From assembly GCA_949358305.1 (NCBI GenBank), contig OX442314.1, forward strand, positions 21,073,060-21,137,059: DNA of 64,000 nt, written 5' to 3'. Positions 48,301-63,300 of this stretch are shown one piece after another. Positions within the stretch are counted from its first letter, which is position 1, and each line of letters opens with the position of its first letter. The stretch comes from Strigamia acuminata. Lineage: Eukaryota; Arthropoda; Chilopoda; Geophilomorpha; Linotaeniidae. The notes beneath the pieces are model-generated. The model searched no databases, was not told the origin of the DNA, and saw nothing but the letters and a program-made list of their open reading frames with translations. The position numbers and the translations under genes were made by a program.

Positions 48301-51300
48301 ATGGGGGCAAAACGCTAAATTTACTTTGAATTTTATATTCAAAAGGCATTTTTGCCCCCATCTCCATCCTTCCACATTGAGTCATTTGACAAACTTTAAG
48401 TATCCAAAGAGCCAATCTTTCTTTTCTTGACTGACTGCTAATAAACTTGGCTCACACCTGAAGGCTAAATTTCCAATTGGCAGGTATGAGGCATTGCACG
48501 TGTGTTGAATGTTAACCCTTTGCATTTCTTTTGGCCTCATCTGTCACAAGCAACTGTTTGTCAGTGTTAAACTGTCAAAGCCCAACATTACTAAAACATT
48601 AGCCAATAATGTTGAAGATGTAGGTGGAGAGATGTTCCCGAGTGACCCCCCCCCCTCCACCACCCTTCGTTTCTTGATGGATCACCACTCGAGTAAAGAC
48701 TATATGTGCGTTTAGAAAAGAAGGGAGTGATGATAACGCTTCGACTATGGTTTGATGCCTCTATCTCGAAAATTGTTTTAAACTGTAATATGGCTGCAAG
48801 CGGTGTCGTTAGCATGTTAATGGCGGTCCATGAGTCGATAATAAAAGTTTTGCATTTTCATCACATCAATTTTAATGTTTACTAAAGTAGATTGAACGTT
48901 TCAAATATGAACAGGTGAAAAACTAGAAGAAATCATCCACAAACTTCATCTGCACTCGGCATTTTGGAATTTAAAAATTCAACCTTTTCATTTCGCATAA
49001 AACAATCGAGTTGGGAGTTGGGGATTTTTGAACGAAACAAAGGAGTAATGAGACGAAATTTGTCGTGCCATCTCAGAATAATGGCGGACATTTTTATCCC
49101 GCCTGAAAATTTTGGCGGTTAACTCTGCTCGCCAAAAGTGCATTTTTGTTTAATGATATGAACCACTCTAATGGTAGTGAAATTAGAATGGAAAATTTCG
49201 ATTTGAATTGGAAAATGCCAAAATGGTTTCCGAATCCCTCTACTGAATTTATTTAATAAATAAACACAAGAATTATTTCGAAATTATTAATAGCTAGGTT
49301 TTAAAGGTTACGTACACATGTTGAAAATAAATATGGTTGAGATAGAAATCTTTCAAAGATTAAGTGAATGTTGACAGCAATGCTGAAGCTTTAAGAGTAA
49401 AGAAGAGGCTACACTCAAAAGAATACTTGAGTTTATCCGATGCCGAAGGAATGACTTGACATTTGAAACACAGCATAGAACAAAGGAATTGGGCTCAAGG
49501 AATGTCGTTATTAAAAATGCATTTTCATTAATATTATTTTATACTTAGCCATTTTTGCGGTGTGTTCATGCTTTGTACATAGAACCTGGTAATCTTGATT
49601 AATTTTTGTATTTGTGTATTTTAAATCATTAATGTAAGATTCTGCATGTCGCAGGTTAACCGCATTCAAACAAAAGCAAACACAATTTAAAACATTTTAA
49701 AATTTAAATATTTTGTTCAACGTATTAAGCAAGTGTTTTTCACTCAATAGGCTGCAGACAGCACCTGTAACTTCATCCCATGTTCAAATTACGTTATTTA
49801 AACCATCTGGACATTGGAAAATTATAAATATTAATAGCAGAAATAAAGAGTCGGTTGATGTTTTTAAATGTGTGTGGCTCAAAGTACAATATAAAAAATT
49901 AAAATAGAAATCTCATTATTGGAAAGACAAACGAAAGGAAAGTTGCTTCAAATTACGTGCAGCGAATTTTTCTGTAATTAAGCCTGTGGCAGTCAGAAAT
50001 ATTGTAGCTACGGCCAATCCGAGTGCACCTTTTTCTTCCGCTGAAATAAGCACAAAAATCCATGGTGACACATCCAAATTATGGCCCGATCGAAACCAAA
50101 ACGCAGCTCAGAGCAGGGAAACACTATTCAGATAAACATTTGACTTGATTATATAAATTTTTTACCCGTCAAACACAAATTAAAAACAAAACATCACAAT
50201 TTTCTCTTTCCGCCATTGTAATTCTACCTGTAACGTGATTCTTTCGTTTGATCTGAGGCGAACAGATGTCACAAACGCCACAAAACTTGGCCTGGAACGG
50301 GGTCGTCTCACATTACAGGGTGAAATTAGTCTGAAGGCAGACCAGGTGAAACTTAATACTTATTCCGCAATTAGCCTGCGGATTGATGTGGATCAACCTG
50401 ATAATTACCGGTGCTTAAGTATTAGCAGAAGAAAGGAAGAGTGACTTTAATCTTCAAGGGCCAGCACCCCTGATGTATTTGAATTGTATAGTTTCTCGCA
50501 CTCTATCGGAAACACGCTGAGGACCAGAAACGCAGAAACGAATAATAAACGACGAAGACCTAACATATATATGATTTGAACGAAAATAAAACACAACAAT
50601 ACCCCCCCATAGACACACATGGGTCCCGGTAATTCCACCAGTGAGTCTTGAGTTTCCAATAATCAGGACCGATCACAGGTAAGACTTCCTGTGCGCCCAG
50701 GGTATCCATTTCCTGTTCAGGCGAGGATAAGTTTTTCTTTGTGGGCACCATTTGGAATGGAGCTTTATTATTAAGAGGGTGGACGCAGGTGTCCTTGATT
50801 CGTTGCTGTATTGCTAAACATTATTTCTGATGTGCGGGTGCCATTTAAGGCGAAACGTTAACTTTACGGTTTGGTTTTCACTTTTGGAACTGTCACAGAT
50901 GTTTCTATTAAATGTCATCTCCAAGAAAGTAGTTTTATTTTTGATAATATTCTAGAGAGCTGTGTCTCACTTTTAGCATCTCAAGAAATGATATTTTCTT
51001 TTAGCGTCATTGTGTATATATGCGCATTAAATTTTTAGATTTAAAGAGAGGAGTTTGAGAGAGGAGTTCAAACGTGTAGGCCTAATAAATCCGATTTTTA
51101 AGCTAAAAATTGTAACAATTAAATAAGTGTAAGCCCCTATTAAGTTTTGCAGGTGGAATTGTTGCAGTCGAAATAAGAAAATGTAGTTTTGAGTATAAAA
51201 ACACAAGTTGTTGTTGTATGTTTATTCACTTAAAAGAGAGAAGGCAATTTTTCACTCGACTTCACGTGTAAGATCATTTGCCAAACACTTGACTCTTTCC

Positions 51301-54300
51301 AACTGGGAGACAAGTTTCAATTTGTTTAACCCCTTCAAAGTCAATTCCTTGTGGAATTTGACGACACTCGACAAATATTTGTTTCTCTTCGTTCTTTTTG
51401 ATTACAGTTTAAAATTCTGTTGCAAGAAAAACAAAAATTAATTAATAAATAATTAATTCAATATATACACAGTATATAATCAACATTGAATAACTTCTAA
51501 CATCTAAATTCAAACATTTGATGCTTTATTAAAAGACATTTGAGCGGAAAGCTATTTGAGTTCATTAATTTAGTAAAGCTGATAGCTGTTGACCAATACC
51601 TATCAATCATGGCTGGCCGCAAGGTTATTAACAAACTTTGGCCAAGCTGATAATGACCGGTGCAATTATGCGCAACGTTGCAACTAAAATGTCACCAATA
51701 GATTTTTGATGCCTGTCAGTGGTCGGTGTCGCTCAATTTCCCTGCAGAGTGGACAGCGGTTAACTTGATGCTCAACTAGCAACGGCGTTAATGGGAAATT
51801 TCTATAATAAGTAGAAGTCAATCAAAGTAAAAATGATGTTACGTTGCAATGCCATTGTTATTGGGAAATTTGATTTTTCACTCACGATGTAGCGCCAGAA
51901 GCAAGAGTCCTTGAAGCGACAGCCGCGCATGCGCCAGACCATGACACAAACAGGAAATTAAAACTGTCTCGTTGTCCTGTACTGGTCTCTACTCGCAAGG
52001 AATGCCAGAGACATCCGGAATGGGCTCTCATTTTGACCTGCCTGTCTGCTCACTTAGATGAGCTTATTTTCCACCCCAAATAAAAAAAGGAAGGAAAAAA
52101 AATTATTGATCTTTGATAAAGAAAATGAAGTTTTTAGAGAGTTGTTTTCTAATTGATTTTTATTTAATTATTTTTTTTTTCTCTTGTGGTTTGAGGCTTG
52201 CTTGTTTTGGGGAGAAGCCAGTTTTTAGGCGGGCAATTGAGCTTGGAATTTACGCTTTTGTGGATTTGTGGATTTAATTCCTATTGTGTGCAGTCAATAA
52301 AGTTTTTAATTATATGGTTTTGTATGTCTGTGCCTACTCCGAGTAAATTAAAAATTTGAGAAATTTGATTTTGAAGAATGAAATGTCCAATTTGAAAAAA
52401 ATAATGAGTGTGCAACTTTTTCATAAAAATTGGTTATTTTGTTTTATTTTGTTTTATTTGATTTATGATAGTTATTTCAAATACTTTTACTTTTAATATA
52501 AATTGTATTTACCAACACTAGCATTTCTGATGAATATTCTTCAAATTATCTATGGTTCGTGCACGGTAGCCAACTTTTAGGCGGGCAATTTGTTGTGAAT
52601 TACCCTCAGCCATGCTTATTTTTCATACTGAAAAAAAAAATCACTTAAGCGGTATTAAGCCATCACGTAGCATAAATTGAGGCAATTTAGACCCACAGTC
52701 ATCGATTTTATTAAAATTTTTATTGATCGAGGTGTTTTCATAATAAAGTTTTTTTTTTTTAAATCTGCACGTTACATGCATTAATTTACTTTTTATTATT
52801 ATTTTTTTTTTTTTACAAAATTATTCCAATTTTTTTTTCTCCAACTGATGAATTGTAGCTGTGATAAATTTATTGTACGTGTAATGCGATGAAAAAAAAT
52901 CCCACACCGGAATGACGTTGCATTAACGTAAAGTAATTTTTCAGTGTCAAGAAAAATGAAAGGGAAAAAATTGTTGTTTTTATTTTTGATATTTTTTTAA
53001 GCGAGCAGCTGGTGTGATCTCACTATAGATTTAGTTCCCTGGTGATAAGGGAGGAAAAAAATTCACTTGTACTGACCACTATCGTGAGCTTAATGTGGCA
53101 AATGTCACGGGGAACAAGAGGAGATTTGATAGAAGAAAAACTCTTAATACCCGTGAGAAGGATGTGACACAAGTGTGCTATTCTCACAAATTCTTCTAAT
53201 CCAGGTGGCAAGTGAAAATTCAAAGGGATTATACGCCAACATGATAACATCACGTGTCAAATCGGCAAATGTTTTTAATTAGAGCTTTTGAAAGATTGGG
53301 CTCACGAGGTGAATTGAAGGGAGATCAATGATCAAGTTTTTTGTTACTTTTAGCTGGAGTAGATTACAATTACCTTAGTGGATTTTATGTTGTTTTTTGA
53401 GCGTTTTGACCTGAAATAAAAAGGTATATAAAAGAAAAATTCAATTTTGTTGCTGCTTTTATCTTCAATTCGTTTTCAATTGACTAAGTTAAACATGTAC
53501 GGGGATTCTAAGCTTGCAAAAGGCATTCTTCCAAGTTGAAAGTTTTTTCTTAACCCATAAGTATCAAAGTGTAGTGACTTTTTTTAACTGTTTCATTTTA
53601 TAAAAATGGATCTTTTTCTTCATGGGTTTTATTTTAGTTTTTAGCTTATTAAAAATTGAAATTTAGACGAAAATCACATTAGGAGCACGTGGAGACAAAC
53701 TCTTTATATCGCTATAAACGTAGCCATATCTATATTTATGCAGAAAAGGCGAAAAAATTAAATATTAATGCAACATTTTATCATATTAAAAAGATAAAGT
53801 TGTAAATATCAGTTTGGAAATGTTATCAATTAATTTTGAAAATCCATTTAAAGTTGAAATCAATATTCAACTTGGTACTTCCTTTCCTTCCCTTCTCCAG
53901 CACACTTTTTCGCCTATCATTGAGCTCCTGCTCGTGGCAACTCTATCTGTTATCAAAGGATGCAAATTTTTCATTTCTATTCCCTGCCCACATTTCCTCC
54001 TGCTTTAAAACCAGACACATCCACAACCATTAATATTTGTGATCAGAGGATTTATTCTCTGGCGCGATTCCAAATTTTATAGACTTAGTCTTAAAGCGAG
54101 GGATAGGGATAGGATACGAGTATGTGCTAGTGGGGGAGCATGTGGCACAAGTTTTCTTTCTTGTTTGTACTTGTGGAATTGAGGAGTGAAGTCTCCTAGG
54201 AGAAGGAACCCTTAGAATGGATCCCTGGGCTCCTGATCCAAATTAAGATTATCAGATGTTGTTGGTTGGCAAAGGGAAATAGGCCTAACCCAAGCATCAA

Positions 54301-57300
54301 GTGCAGTCCAATGTTAATCACACTTGTGTTGACTGGGAGATAGTTGCCTAGGAAAGGAAGGCAACATTTTGAAAACAAGTCTCTTTTATCACAAACAAGT
54401 TTGTGGTGTGTCACATATCAGGGAGCCGTTAACGTGCTGATATATATAATTGCAACATGATAATATCGCGCGTGTATATTTCCTCTTTATTTTGATCTGT
54501 GATTATGTTGTACAGATAACACGAGTCTTTATCTCGGAAAACGAATGATTTCTTCATCAGCACACTCTACTTTCAAAATCCAATATCTAAAGCTGAGTGA
54601 ATTTATTGCAGCTTTAACTGAGTTAATAAGGAATTACTCTATCCGTTGGATGAAGTAATATCGCGCTCAACGAAGCTATCTTTATTGACATACCGTAGGC
54701 CTGGCTTTATTTAGGGCGCATCCTTCCGACTTAACTTTTTCATTTAATCGTTATATACACTTAACTAATGATGCAATTATGTGTGTGCCTTGGTACACAG
54801 TTACACACTAACGCACACTATACAATTTGCTCTTTTTTTCGTCTCTGATTTGTGGAAACAGTGTTTCTCAACGCTCATTTCTTTCACACATAAAAACTCC
54901 ATTGTAAAAGTACACCAGGTACCTTAAAAGTTATACAGTAGTTTAAAATATTTTTTGGCACCTAAAAGGTGATTTTTCCACCTAAATTGTTCATTATTGG
55001 GCACTTTTGTTTACTTGGGATATTTATTTATAGAATTAAATGTATTTTCATAAATTTATTTGAGTGAGATGTAATTGCTCTAGAAAGCTACAATTTAAAT
55101 TAGAATCGTTTTTTTTTCCAAATCTTGTTTTCTTCCATGGCGACGCCGCGCTTGTCGTTTCAGCTTCGACAGGCGTGTCAAAAATAATTAAGTGAGCACC
55201 ATTGATTCAAGTCAATTAGAAAAATCTTATTTTATTTTAAACGAGTTAATTAGAACAAATACAAACTAATTTTTTTTTGTGCATTCGAACAAGTATCAAC
55301 ACATATTTTTAAAACCAAATATTTTTTTACTTGTAGATAAAACTTTCTTGCATTCAGTCATGTCAACAACCATTTTGTCAAACTGCGTTGTCGATATGCT
55401 GTCAGTTTTTGCGCATTTCGGCATAAAAGATGAAAAAATTCATCCACGATTTGGGAATATCGGGAGAGCGAAGAGAAAGATTTGAACGAATGACGGATTC
55501 TTGTCGTTTGTACACACACACAACTATACTCTAATTTATTCATCGCGGTTCTGTTTGTGTGGTGTTGCACTACTCATGAATTTACAAATGACGCTTGCGT
55601 TCAACTGGCAGATATACAGCAAGATTCATGAAATTTTAATTGTGTGAAAACTCTTTGAACAAGCTTCGAAATGAAATATTCATCTTGGTTTGATGAGTTC
55701 AGACTTTAAACAGCAAAGAATAAATACAAATTCAAAAATATGAGAGATCTGCAGAAATATATTTCAGTTGTAATGAATAATAGATGCTGTCCTACTTGAC
55801 CCACCATGTCGCTTATTGGCACTGGCGCTCTGCGACTGGGCTACACGATAACTAGATTTTCTCGTTCCCTGTCCCATTGCCGGCATAAATTGAATAATGT
55901 AAGCACTGCATGTGAAAATTTGATCATGTTCTGGAAGGAACAAAGCCAGAGACACATAAACTGCATTCTTATTCAAGTGAATAAATCATCGAAGGAAAAA
56001 TTGTTTTAACTTTTTTTTAATGTTTGCTTTTTGTCTTGTGCGCAGTAAGTTTCAAGTCATTTTTTTTTAAAAAGTTATTCTTCTTTTCTTTTTTTTTAGG
56101 TAACCGGTGTTGTTGGCAGAGCTGAAATTTTGTCTTCTTTATTTTTCATCATCTCGTTAACTTGTTACATACGGAGTACTGGATTACGGAAAGAAACAGG
56201 TATACCTAATAAAATAATTACTTTCATTGTACAAACTGCAAGAAAATATCTCGATTAGATTCTCCTTCTTAAAAAAAAAACACTAATTACGCTAAGTTTT
56301 CATCATAGATATTTTCTACGTGCTTGGATTCACTCCTAGGCCCATAAAAACGCACTCGTATAAATGAGCTAAATTACATAAATGTCCCCCACTCGGTTCC
56401 TTCAGTTTTTTTCTTCCCTTTCATTTCTCTTTTCTTGAATTCCGAGCCGAGTTTAGTAAAGTGGAAAGCATTTATTCACAGTTGAGTTAAGTTTGCTTCT
56501 CCTAAAATTCAGGTGACTTGCCTCTCTCTTCTTTCCCTCCTGTTACTTGCTTTTCCCATGCACAGAGACCTCCATTTAGTCCAACCCAGGAAGCAGGCAG
56601 TCATGATGGGGTGATGTGGTTTGCATCATAAAGAGTAGAAAAGTTCTTGTATGTAATAAAAGTAAACTTAGAGAAAGGCAACTTTAAAAATTAGTCCCAA
56701 TTTAGTTGTTGTTTTTTTTTTTCAAAGAGTTTACTGAAACTGATTTATACGCGGACAATTATTGTAGGCTAGGGAAATAAGGAAGAGAGAGAGAGAACTT
56801 GTCATGCGAATGTTTTATTTGTATAATAAGTCTGTGCGTTATGCATTTTTTAATGCATTAAATCCTAGCCAAGAATTAAAGAGAGTCCCGTTGGTTATTC
56901 GGTAAAAAGAGTTGTGTATAAAGATTAGAGTTTGAAAAATTGCATAGATTATGCTATTGTATTTCATGTCAAGTTTATTATTGGCTTTATACACTTAATC
57001 AAAAGCAACCGATAAGTTGGAGAATGACAACAGAGTCGTTACACATGTCCAATTGGAAAAGCAGATCACATTTAGAACCGTTATTGGGATTTAAACTTGT
57101 CTCATATACCACGCTTTAATAGAGTTAAATTGTGTAACGAATGGCCACGTGGCGTTGGACTGTTGATCACTGTCCTGTTTGTCTCGTATGGTAAAGCTTT
57201 AGTGTGTGTGTGTGGCAGATCAATGTACATCCTGACAGAATTAGGAAAGGCAGTTAATTATCCACCAGTTTCATAATTGTGAAGCTGCGAGGCAGCGACA

Positions 57301-60300
57301 AAAACAGTTTATCATCTAACATAACTCGGCTTGGCAAGAAGATGAAAATCAAAGATTAAGGTTATTCAATGGCACACCCTCTATCCTTCAACTACTAAAT
57401 TTGCACATGCCTTTCATTCATTTACGAAATGCAAACTTGTTTGCACTTTTTTATTATTCAAAATGACTTGGACAGTGACGGTAATTAATACCCATCGTTG
57501 TATTTATGCAAATGACTTGCGTGTGTTTGTTTGAGCAAGTGCTGCATTGTGATAGCCACGTGCACGAAAACACCATAACTTAAGACCTAATTGTAGTTGC
57601 GGGTCTGGTGACATGTTAGTAGATAATGCATGCAACTGTGATAAATTTCCTAGTTAATAACATCTATTAATATTTGTCAGAGCAAGCAAATCATAATTTT
57701 TCCACAGTACAAAGAACAACCGAGTGCTTTTACTAAAAGTGTACATCCTTTTTTTCTTTCTTTCTTTTCAGAATGGGGTCCACTTTTGCTTACTCCCTAT
57801 TTTGGCACCATTGCGATGTTGTGTAAAGAGCAGGGCGTGACTGTTTTGGGAGTGTGTTGTGTTTATGAAATATTTATTGCTCAGAAAGTAAGTATTTATT
57901 TTCTACTCCAGATAAAACTAATATTTTATTTTATTTTATTATTTTTTATTGTTTGTATTTCTAAGTTATGTTAGACAAGTAGTGAATGAATGAACAGCTT
58001 TAATGATCACTATTTTGGCAAGAGCAATTACTGGCTTTCAGCATTTCTTTGTGTGTCCTGATTTAGTAATTGTTTGCCCTATGGCATTCTCTCAGAACTC
58101 ACCAATTGTTCTTCAATATTTGTTGCCTCGCTTCATTCAGCAAGTTTTCTTGTATCTTGTTTTTATTTAATTTAAAACATGACGGTGCAGGCAGGGGGCC
58201 AACCATTTAACTTGGCGATAACTGTTGAATCAAACATTTGCCAACAATATTTCTTACCTTGTTTATTAGCTACTCGCAAAAATTTAGACAGCCTTCACGT
58301 GCTTATCACGTCTGTCTGTTTAGTTGAATTAGTTCCACGACTACACAGATGCTTTTTGTAGTAACCAGTAAATCAATTGATCTCGTATGTACTGACATGC
58401 ACTTAAGAACTTTAAGAGAGAGAGGGTGAACATATATACGCAACCACCAAAAGTATCTAAACAGACCACCGTTATTAAAGAACAAAAGGGAGGGAGATAA
58501 AAACGCTGAAATATTTACAAAATGAAAAAGATATTTTGGTCACTTATTTGTATTCTTATCCAGAGACCCAGGGCAATAAATAGAGCCGCTTGCTTCTCTA
58601 CTTACATTTTACGGGAAAAGGCGTTGATTCCTCATGTTGCCCATATTATCAAAGATTATCTGTTGCTGCCTGTGCTCGCTCTCGCTTAGCCAATAAACTG
58701 TATACAGTTCTTTTTTTAAAAAAACTCCTAAAGGTATTAAAGTAACGTGAGTTGGTGATAAGAGACTTTCCTTTTGTAATCTACCTTCGCCACTGATCGC
58801 AGAATCAACACACCTTAAGCCACTCAAAAATTCTCATTAAAGATTTTATGTCGAAAATAAAAGTTTAATGCAACTGTATTTGTTTTTAAAAGCTCTCTAC
58901 ACTGGTAAAATTGAGTTTCTAGGTTTATTATTATTATGCTGTACCAGTTTTGCAGTTTTATTTTTATCCTATTCATATCCCTTTTTGTATTATTTGTTTT
59001 TTCGTTTTCAATATGCAAGTGTAACCCAGTTGATGCTCGCGGCTGCCCGCATATAAGTTGACTTGATTATTTGATATTAAATTCAGAATGTGGCCTTTGG
59101 CCTTTGGTCCTTATTGCATGCAAGACCAAGATTAAGTAAGCCAAGCCAGATATGCAAAGAGTGAGTCGAGGTGGGTCGGGATCGAAGATGGTGAAGGAGG
59201 GAGATGGCGGCTACCGATAAGGCCACGCGGCCACAATTGAAATTGGTCAAGGGAAAGAGGGCTTGAGTCTAATTATCTCTAATTGGTCATTAATTAATGC
59301 ACGGTTTCTTGCAACACAGATGCGCCTTCAGGACATACTCAATCCAGCCAAGAATACTGCGATGTTCGTGAAAGCAAGCTTAGCACCATGGGTTCGTGAA
59401 ATGGGCTATCGGCTGGCGTTTCTAGTTGGCTTCATGTTCGTTTTGGTTTTGCTACGGATTAACGTTATGGGTGCTCAATTACCTGTATTCACCAGGTAAG
59501 ATCAACTTTTTTTCCTTTTTTACATTAGTTTAATTTCTTTTTTATGATGGAAAAAGTGGAAAATTAATTTTTTTATGATGATTTGCATTTCTCATCAGTT
59601 TGCTGCCAATTTGTGCTGAAAAACCATTTGATTCGCAATTTTTGCAATCTCAGTTATTTTTGCTAAAGTAATTTGCTAGGGGAATGAATGTACTACTTAA
59701 ACTTTGTGTGAATCTCGGCATTTTTTTTTCTTTTAATGAAAATAAGGCTTAAAGATAAATGACTTGTAAAACGAATTACCTTCCAAGTTTAATGGGAAAA
59801 TTTTTTTTTATAGTCCCGTGTCATCGGTTATTGTGTTACGTCATCATGTTTTAAGCTTAAAGGGCAGAAAGGGAGAGTTAACAAACAACTGCTGGAGATT
59901 GAACAATATTTACCTGTAGTCTAAATATTCAATCAAGTGGATCTTCTCCTGTGACAATTGAAAAATTGTCGTGTGTGTTTTATTCAGTATAAAGTGGAAA
60001 GTAATTTCAACTTTATTTCTATTTTAATGAATTGCTGTTTCCAGTAATAGCCCTGCCAGGAAGTCATTGAATGCCGGAAATAGTTGGAATAAACTTGGAC
60101 AAGAGCCTGGTTTTCATGCTGCAGTAAAATTGAATATGCTTTGTATGTGGTTTTGCCATTAAAAGAAAAAGTGAAATGCCTTTGTTCCACTCACGATTTA
60201 TCATACAATGTCTCTAATTAGCTCATTAAAAACTCGATTTTTCACTTGACGTTTGAGTTGAGCTAGGCATGACAAAATTGATTAATGCCTTTAATTTATG

Positions 60301-63300
60301 TATGAGAAAAAAAATAAACAAACTTGTAATAAAAACATGATATTTTCACAGATTCGACAACCCAGCTTCTGTAGCACCAACTCCAGTACGTCACCTCACA
60401 TATAACTACCTATGCGTTTTGAACGCTTGGTTATTGTGTTTCCCCTGTGATCTTTGCTGTGATTGGACTATGGGAACAATTCCCCTGGTGGACAACTTTT
60501 GGGATCCTCGACTTTTGGCTATTGCAGCCTTTTATCTGTCGTTGGTCAAGCTCGGACATTTCGCCCTGACGGCACCCATGAGACATGCCCGAGTGGTCAT
60601 CATCGTAAGTATAAAGTCTTGGGAAGGTGGTGGCGTTGGTGGAAGGGGGGCCGAGTTATTGTTCCTGGAACAATACCCGGATGTTGAAATGGGAATAAAA
60701 TGGGGGAGAAAATTCAAATTTGTGCTGTCAACTTGATGCGTCAATTTACTTGGTACAGTGTGCCTCTCCTCTCCTCTCCGACGGATTATGTGCGCCCTTA
60801 AAGTGACTTTAAAAGCACGCCGTACAGCTAGGCAGAATTCAAGCTGATAAAAGATGGCGTTTGTTATTTGAGATTAAATTAAGTGTACAAGAAAAAGAGG
60901 AAATTAATTGAGTTTGAGTTGTATTTCTAAGAAGTAAAAAAGGGGAGTGAGTATTGAGTTGAGTTCCATGTCGGGGATTTAAGTCGAGTTCTTTTGTGTG
61001 ATATATTTATCACGAGACTGCAGTTGGTCCACTCTCCATGGCAACTGTTAAGACGGGATTGTAGGGTGGCTAAAGAGTTCACGCCCCCTTGTGTTCCTAA
61101 GTTTCCCAAGAGGATTTTCAATCCTAAAATCAATAATGATTGATCCGCGCCAAAGTCAACTGTCAATACTTCTCCACTCACTCACAGACTCTGTCTCTTT
61201 GATCCAATTTGATGCTCGCAATATTAGATCAGGCTTAGATTAGGAGTAGGGAGACGACAAAACTGGCAGCAAAATATATGCGTTGCTCGCGTCAACTTTC
61301 AGTATCGATTGACATGTTATCGAAAATCATTGTTGAAGCTAAAAAATTCATAACTTGTATACTCCAACTTTGGAAAAAATACAATGGTGGTGCATGAAAA
61401 ACATGCTGCTTTTTACATTAAAAAATATTGAAATTTCTAAATTCGTAGAAAAATAAAAACGAAAACGACAAACAAACTGTAATGGCATTAAATTGCTTTG
61501 GAAAAAACAATAGATGCGTTCAAATTGGTTTTGATAAATCGTCTTAAATGTTTTAAGTTGAAAACCTTGTTTTCACTTCAGGATGTGGCGGTTTTTACTT
61601 CAACCTTTCCTTCAGTTAGTCCATTTATTTTGCTTAACTTTAAGCAATGAATTGTGTCACTTATTTTTTTAAGTAAAAAGGGGTTTGTTTTAAAACAATC
61701 GAAAAATGCAAAATATGGTATGTTTAATGCATTGAATGCAGCTAATGTTGTTAATGTAGTTGAATTGATTTAGCAAATTAAATTGATATGTATTGATAAA
61801 CTTTAAGGCAGCAGTCTACTTAATCTACTTATCGTCCCTAATATTATTTAGTAATTTAAATTAATTGTGACAAGTTGTAAATTGAGTTGGTACTACTTTG
61901 TGGTACCCTTTGATCTGTGCATTGCATCGTGAGTTTGTTAGAATGAGTCAACTGCCTATTAAACTTGATTTGGACAATTGGATAAAATGTCCAATCACCG
62001 TTAATGCCATGAAGTGGTGAGGTGGAATGTGGTGGGAGATGATGTTGGGCGCAATTCGAGTGAATTCCGTGTTTGGCTGATACGCCAAATGAAGACAGAC
62101 TGGTGGCTAGTGAAAATTGGCGAGCGTTCATTTATTGATGGTCGACTGGTAGAACCCTTGACCCCTGTCCACTCATTCGTGCACCCCCATGAGGAGGAAG
62201 AGAGGGTCAAGTGTGGAACCAAATCACAAGTTTCTTCACTTCTTGATGAAAGCAAGCGCCACTACTTTTTCATTCAATTTTCTTCTTCTTTCGTTTTGAT
62301 TTTTAACTTTGATAAAAAAGAAATATAAAAATAAAATTTTGCAAATCCTCATGTGATTTTTCTGATTTTTTATACATTTTCAGAGTTTATCCCTAATGAT
62401 ATTTCCATATTTACCCGCATCCAATTTATTTTTCCCGGTCGGATTTGTTGTGGCTGAAAGAATCCTTTATGCTCCTAGTATGGGATTTTGCATGTTGGTT
62501 GCTCACGGCTTGTGCTGCCTCCAAGAAAGAAGGTAAAAAGTTATAAAAATTAAACTACGGTATTGCCAATTTGATTTTCTTTTTTAATTTTATTTAATTC
62601 GATAACTTAATTAACTTGTCGAATTTTCCAAGTCCTTTGCTTTAATGCAATATTTATAACATTATCAAACAAATTTATGCATTGGTTCTGGGTTTATTCA
62701 TTTAGTCTACCGCAACTACATGAAGTGGAGATGTAAAAACGTGAAAGTATATCATAAAACAGGTGCACGGCGAGTTTTGCAGCGCAATTGAATAGCAACT
62801 CATTCAAACCACTCACTTTTCATATCCCTTTGAAGTGCTGGACTTGGATGATTTTATTTTAATTTTTTATTTTTTATTTTTTTATATTTCATCTTTTTTC
62901 CTTTCATCTTTGAATTCAAAATATAAAACTTTTTCGCAATTTAAATGCATTTTTTTTTTAAAACATCGTAAATGCATGTATGCCACTTGATGTGTGTTGT
63001 TCTTGATGCGCCTAGTCATTCAACGCCATCTATGAGCCGATTTTATAAATTGATAATAACATTTTATTCAATTTTATTTTTATTTATTTATTTTATTTTT
63101 TTTTATTTCTCATTCACTTTAAACAGTAATTTTAAGAAACTTGCATCGGCAAGTTTGGTCATTTTGTTACTACTACATGCTGCCAAGACTGTGATAAGGA
63201 ATTTCGATTGGTAATTATTAAGAGAATAAAATATTTTTCCATAAAGTTTGTAAACAAACATTTTTATTTTTTATTACTAAGGGAGTCCGAATATACCATC

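Noticed and set aside
62014-62328. 104-codon frame in a TMTC3 intron
   Set aside because: No domain seen, several overlapping frames are open on the other strand, and the TMTC3 reading frame joins cleanly without it.
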